Shown here piece after piece: positions 44,516-45,523 of a stretch of DNA of 45,523 nucleotides. The stretch is taken from positions 1 to 45,523 of IMG/VR virus record IMGVR_UViG_3300048582_000105. One strand, given 5' to 3'. Origin of the DNA: a virus. The number at the start of each line of letters is the position of its first letter. Positions within the stretch are counted from its first letter, which is position 1. Both the position numbers and the translations under genes were made by a program. Below the pieces are notes generated by a model that had not been told where the DNA came from, searched no databases, and was given only the letters and a program-made list of their open reading frames with translations.

Positions 44516-44968
44516 TCAGAAAATCGAGGGGTCGGTTTCACTGCTTTGCTCCTGCGGCGAAACGACGTGATAATCCACGCCTTCCTCCATGTCCAGCGCC
44601 TTCACCGCCTCTTCCAACGTGATCGTGCCCCCGACTTCGATCTGCTTCGGCGCCGTGATGACCTTCGGGAACAGCTTGGTGTAGAAGTCCCCGGGGTTCT
44701 CTTCCGCCCAATCGGCCATCGCTTCGACGCCACCGACTTCCTCGAACACCGTCATCACCACGTTGCCGGCGTAGCGGCCAATGTTGGCGTAGAGTTGGGC
44801 GTCGACGGACGGCGCCTGGATCACGTCCGGGGTGCGCCGGGGGTTTCGGGCCCGGGCGTCCTGCCGCTCCAGCTTCCGACGCTGCCGTTCGCGCGCTAGT
44901 TCGAGGGCCATGTCCCGAAGATCGTCTTCAGGCGTCCTGCGAGCCAAGGATTGACCGGGCTGTTCCAT
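44516..44968 (-). CDS. Small terminase subunit, complete allele, 150 aa
   Basis: The start is taken at the ATG from 44968 (MEQPGQSLARRTPEDD); the longer frame reads through the terminator and repeat. Residues about 15-45 are basic and helical (ELARERQRRKLERQDARARN). Residues 60-110 are helical (DAQLYANIGRYAGNVVMTVF, GGVEAMADWAEENPGDFYTKLF), where the DFYTKLFPKVI pattern is common in small terminase proteins. It would recognise pac and load the large subunit. The first 58 codons are present as a second allele at 1-175. No strong Shine-Dalgarno is seen. Confidence 0.75.
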   Translation of the reverse strand: MEQPGQSLARRTPEDDLRDMALELARERQRRKLERQDARARNPRRTPDVIQAPSVDAQLYANIGRYAGNVVMTVFEEVGGVEAMADWAEENPGDFYTKLFPKVITAPKQIEVGGTITLEEAVKALDMEEGVDYHVVSPQEQSSETDPSIF

Positions 44969-45004
44969 GACTGCTGTATGCCAGCGTTGGGCCGGAAAGA
45001 AAAG
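44794..45004. repeat. Direct repeat A, complete-locus copy
   Basis: Partner of 1-211 with six substitutions. It ends at the stem of terminator 45004-45027. The last 31 bases (44974-45004) occur a third time at 45423-45453, on the far side of the gp49-like gene. Confidence 0.9.
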
Positions 45005-45027
45005 GGGCGGACCGGAAAGCCCGCCCC
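44995..45027 (-). terminator. Rho-independent terminator of the gp49-like gene
   Basis: Read leftward: GGGGCGG stem (arms 45004-45010 and 45021-45027) followed by CTTTTCTTT. It lies seven bases after the gp49-like stop and before the small terminase, so the gene carries its own terminator. Confidence 0.75.
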
Positions 45028-45033
45028 GGTTCG

Positions 45034-45381
45034 CTAGGCGGAAAGGCGCTCCCGCAGCGCGTAGCCTTCCAGCGGCCAAAGCTGCTTGATGGCATCCTCG
45101 TAGGCGAACCTCTTGCCCTTCTCCGGGTCGAAGTTCTCCGGAGATGCGGGCGCGCTTTTGCCAATGATGGTGGAGCCGTTCTGCATCACCAGAATGCAGA
45201 TTGTCAGCAGGTCAAGCGGGTTGTTGTTGCTCGCCGTCTGGTAAAGCGCGGCCTCGGCCTCGCCTGCCGTAAAATACAACTCGCGCTCGATCTTCCTTTC
45301 CATATCGGCAAGGGAAACACGCGGGGCAGTCGCCCGTGCTGCGCTGTAGTCGTCGGTGGCTTTCAGTGTTTCGCTGTGCAT
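45034..45381 (-). CDS. Moron-like gp49/gp66-family protein, 115 aa
   Basis: ATG with GGAGAG seven bases upstream. The C-terminal two thirds match the N4 gp49 / Sf6 gp66 family: LTICILVMQNGSTIIGKSA (residues about 59-77), SPENFDPEKGKRFAYEDAI (about 80-98) and LWPLEGYALRERL (about 101-113). The function of the family is not known. The gene sits as a cassette: 31-bp repeat and terminator on each side. The allele at 1-281 joins the same flanks without it. That is moron-like organisation. Confidence 0.8.
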   Translation of the reverse strand: MHSETLKATDDYSAARATAPRVSLADMERKIERELYFTAGEAEAALYQTASNNNPLDLLTICILVMQNGSTIIGKSAPASPENFDPEKGKRFAYEDAIKQLWPLEGYALRERLSA

Positions 45382-45422
45382 GTTAGCTCTCCAGCTATTT
45401 ACCGCCGTTTTGGCGGCCAGGG

Positions 45423-45523
45423 CTGTATGCCAGCGTTGGGCGGGAAAGAAAAGACCCCCGACCTTTGTGGGGCCGGGGGTGAGTTGGGGTCGACTGACTG
45501 CTGAACCCTGGGGAGAGTTCTCG
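45423..45523. repeat. Exact terminal repeat, copy 2 (matches 181-281)
   Basis: Identical to 181-281. Its first 31 bases also match 44974-45004 with one change, so three copies of that 31-mer exist, each beside a minus-strand terminator or its stem. Confidence 0.95.
45445..45480 (-). terminator. Terminator copy upstream of the gp49-like gene
   Basis: Same hairpin and CTTTTCTTT tract as 203-238. It closes off leftward transcription before the gp49-like gene. The 70 bases between it and the ATG contain CCGCC-AAAAC-GGCGG, a small stem, and should hold the gene's promoter, which I cannot pinpoint. Confidence 0.7.

Noticed and set aside
40505-44622. Long plus-strand frames over the portal and terminase genes (40505-42373 and 43096-44622), and a similar one at 27529-29655
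   Set aside because: Shadows of recognisable minus-strand virion genes; no leaders and no domains.
44969-45079. N-terminal extension of the small terminase to 45079
   Set aside because: It would translate the terminator hairpin and the 31-bp repeat; the allele at 1-175 shares only the start at MEQPG.
1-45523. Integrase, CI-like repressor, diversity-generating reverse transcriptase, tRNA genes or phage RNA polymerase
   Set aside because: Looked for because P22-like relatives can carry them; no frame shows their motifs and no tRNA-like cloverleaf was noticed. A tRNA-finding program was not run.

Overview
The window is an almost complete genome of a tailed phage with a P22-like virion (podovirus head and neck), carried as a circularly permuted contig. 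The last 101 bases (45423-45523) repeat bases 181-281 exactly, so the non-redundant circle is about 45,242 bp. That fits headful packaging by a P22-type terminase. The likely host is an alphaproteobacterium, most probably in the Sphingomonadales. The sequence is GC-rich, and a phage-encoded protein (20713-21156) ends in a PEP-CTERM tail of the PEPxxW...GFGxxG...R type that is characteristic of that order. I see no integrase, CI-like repressor, excisionase, tRNA, CRISPR array, reverse transcriptase or phage RNA polymerase. The simplest reading is a virulent phage that relies on host RNA polymerase.

Layout. (1) 282-672 and 1160-1510 are early control regions. They hold copies of an 11-bp motif (AGAATAGACTA), a paired palindromic operator and a 97-bp nested palindrome. 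(2) 673-9538 (+) is an accessory block of short, tightly coupled genes, mostly unknown. It includes several tiny membrane peptides, a 31-unit pentapeptide-repeat protein and an N6-adenine methyltransferase. (3) 9668-19663 (+) is the replication and recombination module: PrimPol-helicase, SNF2-like helicase, Cas4/AddB-like nuclease (DUF2800), DUF2815 ssDNA-binding protein, family A DNA polymerase and RuvC-like resolvase. (4) 19660-22951 (+) holds a C5 cytosine methyltransferase overlapped in a second frame by another recognisable ORF, the PEP-CTERM protein, a small HTH protein, an HD phosphohydrolase and a DUF5664 nucleotide hydrolase. (5) 22923-25532 (-) is the lysis cassette: Rz1, Rz, holin, amidase, a metallophosphoesterase and an XhlA-like protein. 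(6) 25529-45381 (-) is the virion and packaging module, in P22 order when read right to left: small terminase, large terminase, portal, scaffold, coat, gp4-like, gp10-like, tailspike, then three ejection-type proteins. The two arms converge at about 22,930.

Many plus-strand genes start behind an almost invariant leader, RAGGAACGGA, 1-7 bases before the start codon. The minus-strand late genes lack it. Most other genes are coupled by ATGA, GTGA or TGATG overlaps.

The most notable observations are: a moron-like gp49/gp66 gene (45034-45381) that the allele preserved at the contig start (1-281) lacks; about 900 bp of apparent dual coding at the C5 methyltransferase; a phage-borne PEP-CTERM protein; a pentapeptide-repeat gene bracketed by a 70-bp direct repeat; a gp10-type tail protein that gained two Ig-like domains and was split into two coupled genes; and the nested palindrome at 1281-1377. 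All family assignments come from reading motifs and gene order by eye; no database search was run.
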